A DNA stretch of 9,994 bases, taken from assembly GCA_023415895.1 (NCBI GenBank), contig JAEZJA010000255.1, positions 1 through 9,994 on the forward strand. The letters run 5' to 3'. A program made the translations under genes and the position numbers. Origin of the DNA: Bacillota bacterium (lineage in GTDB: Bacteria; Bacillota; Clostridia; Oscillospirales; Acutalibacteraceae). Below are positions 1 to 7,792 of the stretch, piece after piece; position 1 is the stretch's first letter, and every line of letters starts with the position of its first letter. Below the pieces are notes generated by a model. It saw nothing but the letters and a program-made list of their open reading frames with translations, was not told where the DNA came from and ran no database searches.

Positions 1-62
1 CGTGTTTCAAACCGCACGGCCTTCTTATGCGTGTAAGTAATTAACGTAATTAATGAGGGATC

Positions 63-2054
63 TTATCTCAGCTTAAATTTGGCGACTACATTCTTCAGAT
101 CCTGCGCCTGACTGTTTAGCTCCTCACTGGCAGCCGCGCTTTCCTCTGAAGTTGCTGAATTGGTCTGTACGACCGCCGAAATCTGTTCCATGCCCTGCTT
201 GACTTGGTTAATGGCCATGGTTTGCTGTTCGGAAGCCGCCGAGATCTGCTCCACCAGATCGTTGGTCTTTTTGACCATAGTAAAGATGTTTTGCAGCGAT
301 TGACCGGTTGCATCCGCGATCTTCTTGCCTTTATCCACCGCTGTAATAGAATTGCCAATCAATGACGTGGTAGTGCTGGCCGCTTCCGCGCTCTTACTGG
401 CCAGATTGCGCACCTCATCGGCCACCACGGCAAACCCCCTGCCGGCAGATCCCGCCCGTGCCGCTTCTACAGCGGCATTCAGTGCCAGAATGTTGGTCTG
501 GAAGGCGATATCCTCAATGGTCTTGATGATTTTTTCAATTTGCTTTGATGTATCGCTGATCTCGCCCATAGCCGCAATCATGTCCTGCATACGCTGATTG
601 CCATCGGCAACCTCGGCAGATGCCGTCTTGGATAAATCAAGGGCACGCGTAGCATTTTGGGCGTTTTTATTGACGTCACCGGCAATGTCGAAAATCGTGG
701 CAGACAGCTCTTCCACCGCACTCGCCTGTTCTGCAGCCCCCTGTGACAACGCCTGTGCCCCCGCAGCTACTTGGTCAGAGCCTCCCGCTACCTGATCGGC
801 CGACATCGCGATCGCGCTAAACTCCGCATTCAGATGCGACAGAATGGCTTCAAGATCTGTTTTGATATGGATAAAATCGCCCTTGTAGTCCTGCTGGGGA
901 TTCACCGTAAGGTCACCGTTTGAAATTGCCGCCAGGATCGTGGTGAACTCGCCGATATACATGTTTAATGTATCAACCATCCGGATAAGAGATTCCGCCA
1001 GAATGCCAATCTCATCGTTGGTTTTAATTGCAGGCACTTCGGTGTGCAGATCCCCGTCTGCCATACCCTCGATACGGCTCACCAGCTTGACAATGGGATT
1101 GGAGATGGACGTCGAAATACGCAGGGCGATTATGATTGAGATCACCATGGCAATCACGACAGTCACCAGAACAATCAGAATGGCTAATGTGAAGCTACTC
1201 ATTGCCTCAGACAACTTGGCGCAAACGCCGATCGCCCATCCATCGGTTTCGGGTACGGGGCAATAGGACAGATATACCTTCTCTCCGTTTAGAGTCGCCG
1301 ATGCCCCCCCCGTTTCCCCTGCGATCATGTGATTCACAACCTCAGCGGCAGAACCGTAGCTCTTGTCTTCCTTCGCCAGCGTGATATAGTTGGTGAAATT
1401 ACTGATCATCGTATGATCGTTATGGGCCACAATCGTGCCTTGCTTGTCGGTCACAAAGCTGTACCCGGTTTTCCCGATGGTGGCACTATCAATCATACTG
1501 CTGAAGGTATCCGCCGAAAGTTCGGCAAATACAACGCCGTCAAAACTTGTGTTGTTGGCAACTCTAGCAGCTATGTAAATGACCAGTGTCTGCGTGTTTT
1601 TATTCACCATCGGGCTGGAAATATAGGTGATTCCTTTCATCGCTTGCTGGAAATATTCACGGTCGCTTAGGTTGATACCAGCAACATCGGACTGCCCGGT
1701 TGCGTCGATAAGGTTGAGACTCGCAAACCCGTATTTTTCAGCGAGCTCTACTTTGCGGGATGCGATGTCGGATGACAAATCGGTTACAACAAATTGCGTG
1801 TTGTTCACTCCGCCTGTAAGGGCATCATCGGACGCAATGATCTCGATCGCCAGTTTGTATTGATCAATCTTGTTCTTAATCGCCTGAGAATACGCAGAAG
1901 CAGCCAGGGAAACTTGGTTTTGCATATCGGTAGTGCTCACTTTATACAATGAAATTCCTGTGATCAGACCAGACACAATACAAATGGTTTCCGCCAGTAC
2001 GATTATACCAATGAGCAGCCTTCGCTTAATGCTTGTCTTGTTGTTCCTTTTCAT
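63..2054 (-). CDS. Methyl-accepting chemotaxis protein with dCache sensor
   Basis: A transmembrane chemoreceptor that senses an extracellular ligand and controls CheA through CheW. In the 663-aa form it shows a basic N-terminus, TM1 (about 13-37), an extracytoplasmic dCache-type sensor (about 40-285, with SDREYFQ and [10 protein letters not shown] signatures), TM2 (about 288-312), HAMP (about 312-366) and a long signalling coiled coil. The hairpin tip has the invariant core [18 protein letters not shown] (about 518-535) followed by [17 protein letters not shown]-rich stretches near 443-452 and 635-646 fit methylation helices. The protein ends KFKLR, so there is no CheR-docking pentapeptide of the NWETF type. 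I chose the ATG at 2054 because GGAAAG lies about 10 nt upstream. An upstream in-frame TTG at 2072 would add six residues but overlaps that SD. The gene lies downstream of cheA-cheR-cheB on the same strand. The ligand cannot be told. The family call is very secure and the start moderately so. Nothing notable is seen in bases 1-62 downstream. Confidence 0.96.
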   Translation of the reverse strand: MKRNNKTSIKRRLLIGIIVLAETICIVSGLITGISLYKVSTTDMQNQVSLAASAYSQAIKNKIDQYKLAIEIIASDDALTGGVNNTQFVVTDLSSDIASRKVELAEKYGFASLNLIDATGQSDVAGINLSDREYFQQAMKGITYISSPMVNKNTQTLVIYIAARVANNTSFDGVVFAELSADTFSSMIDSATIGKTGYSFVTDKQGTIVAHNDHTMISNFTNYITLAKEDKSYGSAAEVVNHMIAGETGGASATLNGEKVYLSYCPVPETDGWAIGVCAKLSEAMSSFTLAILIVLVTVVIAMVISIIIALRISTSISNPIVKLVSRIEGMADGDLHTEVPAIKTNDEIGILAESLIRMVDTLNMYIGEFTTILAAISNGDLTVNPQQDYKGDFIHIKTDLEAILSHLNAEFSAIAMSADQVAGGSDQVAAGAQALSQGAAEQASAVEELSATIFDIAGDVNKNAQNATRALDLSKTASAEVADGNQRMQDMIAAMGEISDTSKQIEKIIKTIEDIAFQTNILALNAAVEAARAGSAGRGFAVVADEVRNLASKSAEAASTTTSLIGNSITAVDKGKKIADATGQSLQNIFTMVKKTNDLVEQISAASEQQTMAINQVKQGMEQISAVVQTNSATSEESAAASEELNSQAQDLKNVVAKFKLR
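1304..1311 (-). repeat. Eight-base poly-G tract in the chemoreceptor coding strand
   Basis: The plus strand reads eight C in a row, so the receptor mRNA has eight G, encoding part of Thr-Gly-Gly-Ala near the end of the dCache domain. The present length keeps the frame open. A gain or loss of one base would truncate the receptor before TM2. Tracts of this kind are known slippage sites in some bacteria, but use as a switch here is only inference. Confidence 0.9.
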
Positions 2055-2108
2055 GCATTTCACACTTTCCAAAATGATTTAACAGAATGTATTTTAAGGC
2101 CGTATATA

Positions 2109-2135
2109 TTATCGACAAATTTATAATTAAAATTA
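2109..2135 (-). promoter_or_regulatory. Possible sigma-D-type promoter for the chemoreceptor gene
   Basis: In the AT-rich gap between cheB and the receptor, the minus strand reads TAAT, 15 nt, GTCGATAA. That is 3/4 and 6/8 against the sigma-D consensus TAAA-N15-GCCGATAT, with the correct spacing. It would start transcription about 50 nt before the ATG. A competing vegetative reading is TTGTCG-N16-TAAAAT, with its -10 at 2096-2091. The match is weak and the region is AT-rich, so chance is quite possible. Confidence 0.33.
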
Positions 2136-2173
2136 CATAAAATATCAAATTATTTCTGTATTACTACTTGATT

Positions 2174-3217
2174 CTATCGATTATCCTTATTCAGCCTTTG
2201 AATGACCATCCCTGCAATGTCCTGACAGGCGGCCTGTTGATCCACAGCACCCAGCTTATAGGCTTCCTTCGGCATACCATACACGACACAGGACTGTTGA
2301 TCCTGGCCGATGGTAAACGCACCGCTTTGTTTCATTTTGAGCAAGCCCTCTGCACCGTCGCGTCCCATTCCCGTCAGGATAATGCCAATGGCATTGCTCC
2401 CGGCCGCCTTGGCAGCCGACTGGAACAGCACATCGACCGAGGGACAATGTCCGTTTACCTTTTCGCCATCCTTACACTTAACATAATACCCGTTGGCGTC
2501 CTTGTGAACGGTCATATGCTTGTCCCCGGGCGCGATATACGCCAACCCCTGCCGGACACGATCGCCGTTTTTGGCTTCCGCCACGGAGATGCTGCAGATC
2601 CGATTGAGGCGGTCCGCATACATCTTGGTAAATCCGGGCGGCATATGCTGCGTGATAACGATACCGGGCATGCTCTCGGGTAACTGCTGCAAAATTTCGG
2701 CGGTAGCCTCCGTCCCCCCCGTAGAGGCTCCGATGGCGATCAGTCGAGGAGCATTCCGATCGGATTTGAGCTCGTGAAGCGGGATTTTCTCCCGTACAAT
2801 CGCAGAGTGCATCTTGATCTTGGCAATGGACGCCACCTTAATCTTGGTAACCAGTTCACTGCAAAACCATGTAAAATCCGAACCGTTCATGTTGTCGGGT
2901 TTGCGTACAAAATCCACCGCTCCGGCGTCGAGCGCGTCAAATGCGTTGATATTCATCGCACTGACAAGCACAACGGGTACCGGATGCACAGGAAGCAGCT
3001 TTTTCAAAAAGTCAGTTCCGGTCATGCCCGGCATTTCCACGTCCATCGTGACCACATCGGGCGACAGCTCCAAGATGCGCTTCTCTGCCTCCAACGCGTT
3101 TGACGCGCTGCCTACCACCTCGATACCCATGTCCGAACTCAGTGCTTTGCGCAGCGCCACACGAAAAAAATAGGAATCGTCCACGATCAGTACCCGTATC
3201 GTCTTGCTGGCTGCCAT
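2174..3217 (-). CDS. cheB: Chemotaxis protein-glutamate methylesterase/glutaminase CheB
   Basis: Removes methyl groups from chemoreceptor glutamates, and can deamidate glutamine, once phosphorylated by CheA. It gives adaptation opposite to CheR. The 347-aa product has an N-terminal receiver domain (about 6-122) with the acidic pair D13-D14, phospho-acceptor D59 in VTMDVEMPG, S86 and K106. A linker follows, then the methylesterase domain (about 157-345) with catalytic S165 in GASTGG, H191 in ITQHMPPGF and D287 in LTGMGRDG. All expected catalytic residues are present and the length is typical. The ATG at 3217 is preferred because an AAGGAG SD lies 10 nt upstream and the receiver domain begins at once. 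A longer in-frame opening to 3334 lies wholly over the 3' end of cheR and adds unrelated residues. It follows cheR by 7 nt, so coupled translation is likely. Confidence 0.97.
   Translation of the reverse strand: MAASKTIRVLIVDDSYFFRVALRKALSSDMGIEVVGSASNALEAEKRILELSPDVVTMDVEMPGMTGTDFLKKLLPVHPVPVVLVSAMNINAFDALDAGAVDFVRKPDNMNGSDFTWFCSELVTKIKVASIAKIKMHSAIVREKIPLHELKSDRNAPRLIAIGASTGGTEATAEILQQLPESMPGIVITQHMPPGFTKMYADRLNRICSISVAEAKNGDRVRQGLAYIAPGDKHMTVHKDANGYYVKCKDGEKVNGHCPSVDVLFQSAAKAAGSNAIGIILTGMGRDGAEGLLKMKQSGAFTIGQDQQSCVVYGMPKEAYKLGAVDQQAACQDIAGMVIQRLNKDNR
2714..2720 (-). repeat. Seven-base poly-G tract in the cheB active-site codons
   Basis: The minus strand has seven G in a row, encoding Thr-Gly-Gly directly after the catalytic serine of the GASTGG motif. 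A slippage event would break CheB inside its catalytic domain. This is the second long G tract in the same gene cluster. It may simply reflect GGG codon choice for two adjacent glycines. Confidence 0.85.
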
Positions 3218-3224
3218 GGCGTTC

Positions 3225-4031
3225 TTACTCCTTCCGATAGATAGCGGGTTGTACATACTGGAACTTGGAAGCCTCCCGCTGAATGGTTTCGGAATGCCCA
3301 ATAAACAGGTATCCGCCCGGTTTGAGAACATCATAAAATTTATTGACCAGCATGTTCTTGGTGGGCTGATCGAAATAGATCATGACGTTGCGGCAGAAAA
3401 TCAGATCAAACGGCTGAGGAAAGAAAAACCGATCCATCAGATTAAACCTGCGGAACAAGACCTTGTCCCGCACCTCATTGCTCAGTGCATACCGCCCGTC
3501 TTTCTGTTTGATAAAATAACGGCGCTTCCACGCATGGGGAACATCCTTCAGCAGTTCCTCCGTATACAGCATGGTCTTGGCTGCCTCCATCGCCTTGAGG
3601 GAGATATCGGAAGCCAGAATGCGCGTATCCCAAAGAGCTTCCTGCGGGCCAAAATAGTCCTGGATATACATTTCCGCTGTGAAAGCTTCCTCGCCCGAGG
3701 AGCATCCCGCACTCCAGATGCGGATGCATTTCTGTGTGTTATGCTTGTCGTGGTAGGGCAGTATGGTCTGCTTGAGAAATTCAAAATGCGCAGGTTCACG
3801 CATAAAATAGGTGTGATTGGTGGTCAGTTTATTCAGCAACGTAACAATTTCCGTGCTTTCGTTGCCCTGGATTATCCGAAAATAATCCGAGAAGCTTGAT
3901 AGTCCCTTTTCCGACAACACGGAATACAAACGTGCTTCGATTAATTGCCGCTTGTTGACCAGATTAATACCGTAACGATCACGGACAAATGTGACAATAT
4001 CGTGGAATTCCCTATCCGTAAGGCGAATCAC
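3225..4031 (-). CDS. cheR: Chemotaxis protein-glutamate O-methyltransferase CheR
   Basis: Transfers methyl groups from S-adenosylmethionine to specific glutamates of chemoreceptors in the cytoplasm, balancing CheB. The 268-aa protein has the small helical N-terminal domain (about 1-75, ending in NHTYFMRE) and the Rossmann-like SAM-binding domain (about 78-268). Motif I is WSAGCSSGEE (106-115), followed by the acidic ligand site in ILASDIS (138-144), FCRNVMIYF (212-220) and GGYLFIGHSE (239-248). The length is normal for the family. The start is a GTG at 4031, with GGAGGG six bases upstream and an in-frame TAA directly before the GTG, so no longer form is possible. It sits 45 nt after cheA and 7 nt before cheB. 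Its last codons carry the SD of cheB. Confidence 0.97.
   Translation of the reverse strand: MIRLTDREFHDIVTFVRDRYGINLVNKRQLIEARLYSVLSEKGLSSFSDYFRIIQGNESTEIVTLLNKLTTNHTYFMREPAHFEFLKQTILPYHDKHNTQKCIRIWSAGCSSGEEAFTAEMYIQDYFGPQEALWDTRILASDISLKAMEAAKTMLYTEELLKDVPHAWKRRYFIKQKDGRYALSNEVRDKVLFRRFNLMDRFFFPQPFDLIFCRNVMIYFDQPTKNMLVNKFYDVLKPGGYLFIGHSETIQREASKFQYVQPAIYRKE
3228..3235 (-). promoter_or_regulatory. cheB ribosome binding site embedded in the end of cheR
   Basis: The minus strand reads GGAAGGAG, then the cheR stop TAA, then 7 nt to the cheB ATG. Ribosomes finishing cheR would land on the cheB start, suggesting coupled and stoichiometric production of the two opposing adaptation enzymes. This site decides the cheB start at 3217. 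Confidence 0.8.
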
Positions 4032-4043
4032 TTAGATCCCTCC

Positions 4044-4072
4044 TGTTGCCTCAAGATCATCCGGTAGCAACA
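4044..4072 (-). other. Small inverted repeat next to the cheR ribosome binding site
   Basis: In the 45-nt cheA-cheR gap the transcript contains TGTTGC and GCAACA, a 6-bp perfect stem with a 17-nt loop. The stem ends directly beside the cheR SD GGAGGG (4043-4038). It is too weak and has no U-tract, so it is not a terminator. It might tune cheR translation or be coincidental. Confidence 0.35.
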
Positions 4073-4076
4073 AAAG

Positions 4077-6143
4077 CTAATTGTTGTTATACAGATTGTC
4101 AATATCCATAATCAGGCTGATGCTGCCGTCACCTAAAATAGCGCAGCCCGATATCCCTGCTTTTTTTATACCGAATTGGAGAAGATACGTCGGCATCGCC
4201 TTGACAACCACCTGCTGCTCTCCCAACAGAACATCGGCAAGGATACAATACACCTTCTCATGCGTCTCCACCATAATGACAATGCCCGACTCCACATCCT
4301 GAACAGGCGTGTCGATTTCCAGCGCTTTATACAGCCGGATAAGACGATAATACTTCCCGCGCACCTTGATAATCTCGTTGCCCTCGGTATCATACAGAAT
4401 GCTGTCCTGACCAATTTTAAAGGACTGACGGATATTGTTGATGGGAATCGTAAAGACGGTATCCCCCACCGAGACCTTCATGCCATTCACAATCGCCAGA
4501 GTCAGCGGGATCTTAAACTGTGTCAGTGTACCCTTGCCGGTCTCGCTGTCCATGATGACATCGCCGCCGATCTTAAGGGTGTTCTGCAGAACTACGTCCA
4601 TTCCCACGCCTCGTCCGGAATACTCGGTCACGACCTCATTGGTGGAAAAACCGGGAACCAGCAGCAGCGAGTAGATTTCCCGCGAGGTATAGTCCTCTTC
4701 GGGCTTGGTCAGCAGCCCAAGGCGTTTTGCCTTGGCAAGCACCTTCTCTCGATCGATTCCTTCGCCGTCATCCGCCACGGTAATGATGATTTCTCCGCCA
4801 GTATTCATGGCAGAAAGAGTAATGGTACCCTGAGCCGGCTTACCGGCTTTCAGACGCGCTTCGGGAGCTTCAATGCCGTGATCCATCGAATTGCGCACCA
4901 CGTGCATCAACGGGTCGGCAATGTTATCCACAATGGTTTTATCCACTTCTGTATCTTCGCCTATCATCACGAGCCGCACGTCTTTGCCTAGATTCTTGCT
5001 CATGTCGCGAACAATGCGGTTCATCTTCTGGAACACACCGGCAATCGGCACCATGCGGATGGACATGACAATTTCCTGCAGCTCATCCGTTAGCTTACGC
5101 AGCTGGCGGGATGCCTTGGCAAAGTTGTTGCCCTCCTCACCGTCTAGCAATCCGGCATGGGCTGTAACCATTGATTCGGTGATCACGATTTCTCCCATGA
5201 TATCCATCAGGCTGTCGAGCTTGGACAAATTAACGTTAATCAGATTCTGCTTGACCGCTCCATGAGCTTCCCCCTGCTGTCTTGAAACGGTCTTGGCTTT
5301 GGCAGCAGCCTTGCCATTCGGTGCTGCTTCGGATGCGGTTTCCGCCTTGTCCATTGTGCTGTAGTTGCGAGTATACGTAAATTCCTCAATAATCTTCAAA
5401 GCCTCGTCGCGATCGTTTTTGCGTTTAAAGAATATACAAAAGCCGTTTTTTATGATTTCCGGTGTGCTTTCGGAGCTGTCCTGAATGGCCTTGGGAGCAT
5501 ACTCAAAATCCGCATAGACTTCGGTGAGATTCTTGACCAGCATAAACGCGCGCAGATTTTCCATCTGCGCTTCCTCATCAAAGAACACGCGCACCCCATA
5601 GGGATACGCGGGATCCTCCATTGCCAGCACCGATTGCGAGTCGCTTGGCCGTGTTTCGGGAGCAATACGCTCCCCCGACGCGTCCTGTTTTTCGGGCTGA
5701 ACGGCAGTTTGAGAAGAATTCTCGTTCTCTGATGACATTTTTTTCAGCAAATCATTAATATCCTGCTCAATTGTGCCGATATCTGAAGTGAGAGGTTGTC
5801 CATTTTCGACTTTGGCGATTTCCGCCTTAATGCTATCGGTGGCACGGAACACCAGGTCAAACAGCGCTTCCGTATCCTGCTGCTCCAACCCATTCTCGCG
5901 AATGTTGTAAAAGAGATCTTCCACCTTGTGCGCGGTCGTCGCGAGACTCTCAAACTGCATCATCGCGGAGGATCCTTTGATCGTGTGCATGATGCGAAAG
6001 ATTTCATTGATGCTATCGGCATCAAATGCGTTTGCCTTTTCGCAAGTAATCAGAATCGTATCCAGGTGTTCCATCAACTCATTGGCTTCAAACAAATACG
6101 CTTCGAGCATTGAGTCCATTGTATTATCCATATCCCATTTCAC
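4077..6143 (-). CDS. cheA: Chemotaxis histidine kinase CheA
   Basis: The central chemotaxis kinase. It docks with CheW at receptor arrays, autophosphorylates and passes phosphate to CheY and CheB. In the 688-aa form the domains are: P1/HPt (about 10-115) with phospho-His H53 in MHTIKGSS; a polar linker (about 135-175); a divergent P2-like response-regulator docking domain (about 180-262); an Ala/Lys-rich linker; P3 dimerisation (about 300-370); P4 ATPase, with the N box around H414-E425 (VVRNSMDHGIE), G1 in ADDGEGI (457-463), F box near 493-501 and G2 in GRGVGMD (510-516); and a CheW-like P5 (about 545-688). All kinase boxes are intact. The outermost start is a GTG at 6143 with only a weak purine-rich site. 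An ATG at 6131, preceded by GGGTGA at 8 nt, is an equally good start and drops four residues. It is the first gene of the minus-strand che operon, behind a perfect sigma-D promoter. Confidence 0.97.
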   Translation of the reverse strand: MKWDMDNTMDSMLEAYLFEANELMEHLDTILITCEKANAFDADSINEIFRIMHTIKGSSAMMQFESLATTAHKVEDLFYNIRENGLEQQDTEALFDLVFRATDSIKAEIAKVENGQPLTSDIGTIEQDINDLLKKMSSENENSSQTAVQPEKQDASGERIAPETRPSDSQSVLAMEDPAYPYGVRVFFDEEAQMENLRAFMLVKNLTEVYADFEYAPKAIQDSSESTPEIIKNGFCIFFKRKNDRDEALKIIEEFTYTRNYSTMDKAETASEAAPNGKAAAKAKTVSRQQGEAHGAVKQNLINVNLSKLDSLMDIMGEIVITESMVTAHAGLLDGEEGNNFAKASRQLRKLTDELQEIVMSIRMVPIAGVFQKMNRIVRDMSKNLGKDVRLVMIGEDTEVDKTIVDNIADPLMHVVRNSMDHGIEAPEARLKAGKPAQGTITLSAMNTGGEIIITVADDGEGIDREKVLAKAKRLGLLTKPEEDYTSREIYSLLLVPGFSTNEVVTEYSGRGVGMDVVLQNTLKIGGDVIMDSETGKGTLTQFKIPLTLAIVNGMKVSVGDTVFTIPINNIRQSFKIGQDSILYDTEGNEIIKVRGKYYRLIRLYKALEIDTPVQDVESGIVIMVETHEKVYCILADVLLGEQQVVVKAMPTYLLQFGIKKAGISGCAILGDGSISLIMDIDNLYNNN

Positions 6144-6168
6144 CCGCTTCTTCGACTTTATAATAAGT

Positions 6169-6195
6169 ATATCGGCTGTTGTTTAATAAACTTTA
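6169..6195 (-). promoter_or_regulatory. Sigma-D (sigma-28) flagellar promoter of cheA operon
   Basis: The minus strand reads TAAA (6195-6192), exactly 15 nt, then GCCGATAT (6176-6169). This is a full 12/12 match to the Bacillus sigma-D consensus with ideal spacing. Transcription would start about 20 nt before the cheA start codon. It places cheA-cheR-cheB, and perhaps the receptor, in the late flagellar/motility regulon. Confidence 0.9.
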
Positions 6196-6224
6196 TACTC
6201 GGTTGACTCGGGTTCATTTATTTA

Positions 6225-6255
6225 ATGACATATTTTTATGAAAATATGGTATTAT
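6225..6255 (+). promoter_or_regulatory. Possible vegetative promoter for the YlqG/FhlB-type unit
   Basis: An extended -10 element TGG-TATTAT (6247-6255) lies about 105 nt before the ATG of the YlqG-like gene. The best -35 is ATGACA (6225-6230), at a rather long 19-nt spacing. No sigma-D match is seen on the plus strand in this divergent 218-bp gap. This is a low-confidence call from pattern only. The leader also holds an 8-bp palindrome GTGATCAC at 6330-6337. Confidence 0.28.
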
Positions 6256-6361
6256 TTCTTTATACCGTCACCTTTCAACAAGGCACAACACAAACCGACT
6301 TTTTTCCTGTTTATGAATATCGGAAACAAGTGATCACACTGAGAAAGACGAGGTTGGGTTT

Positions 6362-7792
6362 ATGGCAGACACAATCCATGTAACAAATCAGGTAACCGGA
6401 AACACCGGGATTAACCGATCGGGTCAAATGCCCAAGGACATTCCCGGAGTAACGGCTGTGGAACCCTCGCGCGTGTCTCAGGCAGGCGGCAAGCAGGAGG
6501 AGCAGCATTCCGGCTCGGGGCCGTTGCTCAACCGCAGCTCGGCCTTCCAGACCTTCATCCAGCAGCTTCACGATACTCCCCCGCTTCAGGAAACGCTCCC
6601 GAAGATTCTGATGACTCTTCGCAATCACATGGAGAGTACACAAAAAGCGGGTGAAACACCCGCTTTAATGGAGCAACTATCGGCGTCCATGGACATGGAT
6701 GCCGCCGGCATACTCGAGGCCATGAAATATCAGGCAAACAACCTCACGAAGTTCTCCCCGCCCCTGTTCAGCGCTCTTCGCCAATTGTTGCGCAAGTACC
6801 CCGAAAGTGACCTGCGGTATCATCTGGCTCGCTTTTTAAAATCCTACGATGCCTATTTTTCCGCACCCGACACCATGAACGCACTCATTCGCCAGCTCAA
6901 TACGCTGCTGAGTCAGCTCCCGCGCGGATACAGTAAAAAGCTCCAGCCCCTGACGGAGGAGATGCTGCCGAGTAACGCCGACCAAGCGCTGGAGAAAAAC
7001 CTGCACACCATGAAAGAAAGCATCCTCCCCGTTTTGCGTCAATATGCCGCTCTGACCAAGGATACCGGCACAGCAAGGGATACCATCAACCTGATCACAC
7101 ATACCTTGGCGCGCCTGAATACCGCGTCTCGCGAGGATCTGGTACAAAAATTCATTACCGTAACGGAGTATTGCCGGTATTCCCTTGGCATGGCGCCGGA
7201 AAGTTTGCAGGTGCTTGAACAGCAGTTTGCCGCTCTGCTGACAAAGCCCGACACAACACAAGAAAATGCACTTTTCGATGCCTTGTTCCACCTTCTTGCG
7301 GACGGCTGTGAGAAAAGCTCCTCGCCTCTGACGCAGGCGCTTTACCGCGATATCTGCTCCTCGTTGCTGATCAACAACAGCGTCTTTATGCCGTATGAGC
7401 ATTTGCTGTTGCCTGTGATGTGGCAGGGACACTCCCTGTTTTCTGAAATTTTCATTGAGAAGGACCCGCCCCAAGAGCAGAGCAGCGTAGGGCCTCCGGC
7501 GGAGCGACTACGCCGTCTGATGCTGACCTTCGACATAAACGAGCTGGGCTATTTTGAAATGATCATCGAGATTGTAAACGCCAAAGCCGACATACAGCTC
7601 TGCTGTCCTCCTTCCCTGCCGGGGTTAGGCGGATCAATTGACAGCATACAAAAAGCGGTAACCGCTATTTTCACGCGCAACGGCCTGACACCGTCTTCGG
7701 TGCAGATCTCGACCGACAATACGCCCCGTGTCCATGAAAAGGTACTGCAGCGCACAGCCGAATGGAGGAGTGGAATCGATGTCAAAATATGA
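6362..7792 (+). CDS. YlqG/FliK-like protein, probable flagellar export accessory
   Basis: A 476-aa cytosolic-looking protein without signal peptide or membrane segment. The first 58 or so residues are polar and low in complexity (T, G, S, Q, N), as in secreted or disordered N-termini of hook-length control proteins. Residues about 60-350 look mostly helical, and I recognise no motif there. Residues about 385-452 run MLTFDINELGYFEM, a hydrophobic strand, then a helix ending TRNGLTPSSVQIS. This is the pattern of the FliK C-terminal (Flg_hook) fold: LxxxxLGxxxV, strands, helix, GL..ssV.v. The next gene is a stand-alone FlhB cytoplasmic domain, and FliK C-termini bind that domain, which supports the call. 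The same ylqG-ylqH order occurs in Bacillus. The start ATG has only a modest GAGG at 8 nt. The gene overlaps its neighbour by 14 nt. Function is inferred; the existence of the gene is secure. Confidence 0.72.
   Translation: MADTIHVTNQVTGNTGINRSGQMPKDIPGVTAVEPSRVSQAGGKQEEQHSGSGPLLNRSSAFQTFIQQLHDTPPLQETLPKILMTLRNHMESTQKAGETPALMEQLSASMDMDAAGILEAMKYQANNLTKFSPPLFSALRQLLRKYPESDLRYHLARFLKSYDAYFSAPDTMNALIRQLNTLLSQLPRGYSKKLQPLTEEMLPSNADQALEKNLHTMKESILPVLRQYAALTKDTGTARDTINLITHTLARLNTASREDLVQKFITVTEYCRYSLGMAPESLQVLEQQFAALLTKPDTTQENALFDALFHLLADGCEKSSSPLTQALYRDICSSLLINNSVFMPYEHLLLPVMWQGHSLFSEIFIEKDPPQEQSSVGPPAERLRRLMLTFDINELGYFEMIIEIVNAKADIQLCCPPSLPGLGGSIDSIQKAVTAIFTRNGLTPSSVQISTDNTPRVHEKVLQRTAEWRSGIDVKI
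6644..6666 (+). other. Strong terminator-like hairpin inside the YlqG-like gene
   Basis: A perfect 10-bp inverted repeat, AAAGCGGGTG and CACCCGCTTT, is separated by an AAA loop. An A-run precedes it and TTTAA closes it. It lies about 283 nt into the coding region and encodes residues 95-101. The GC-rich stem and tight loop resemble an intrinsic terminator, but the U-tract is short (three U). It could act as an attenuator, an RNA processing or stability element, or be incidental. Confidence 0.6.
7764..7770 (+). promoter_or_regulatory. FhlB-type gene ribosome binding site inside the YlqG-like gene
   Basis: GGAGGAG lies 8 nt before the ATG at 7779, inside the last codons of the upstream gene. 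This decides the start of the FhlB-type gene in favour of the 103-aa form. An in-frame ATG at 7728 has no comparable site. Confidence 0.8.

Noticed and set aside
37..54. Two near-identical 9-nt tandem units (GTAATTAAC, GTAATTAAT) after the receptor gene
   Set aside because: Only two short AT-rich copies, with no GC-rich stem or U-tract, so neither a terminator nor a meaningful repeat array.
2217..3334. N-terminally extended CheB starting at 3334
   Set aside because: The extra 39 residues lie inside the end of cheR and match nothing in CheB. A strong ribosome binding site supports the ATG at 3217.
4176..4991. Long open frame (271 codons) on the plus strand opposite cheA, with others opposite cheR (3204-3899) and cheB (2168-2683)
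   Set aside because: They lie fully antisense to genes with intact catalytic motifs and have no family resemblance. They are frame shadows of codon bias.
6317..6324. ATATCGGA on the plus strand, which reads as TCCGATAT on the minus strand like a sigma-D -10
   Set aside because: The minus-strand -35 position at 15 nt reads CTCA rather than TAAA, and the site lies over 170 nt before cheA, behind the perfect site at 6169-6195.
6836..7474. Minus-strand open frame of 212 codons opposite the YlqG-like gene
   Set aside because: It is antisense to a gene with a good start, a coupled downstream partner and a sensible protein. The antisense product is rich in C, R, Q and H and looks non-coding.
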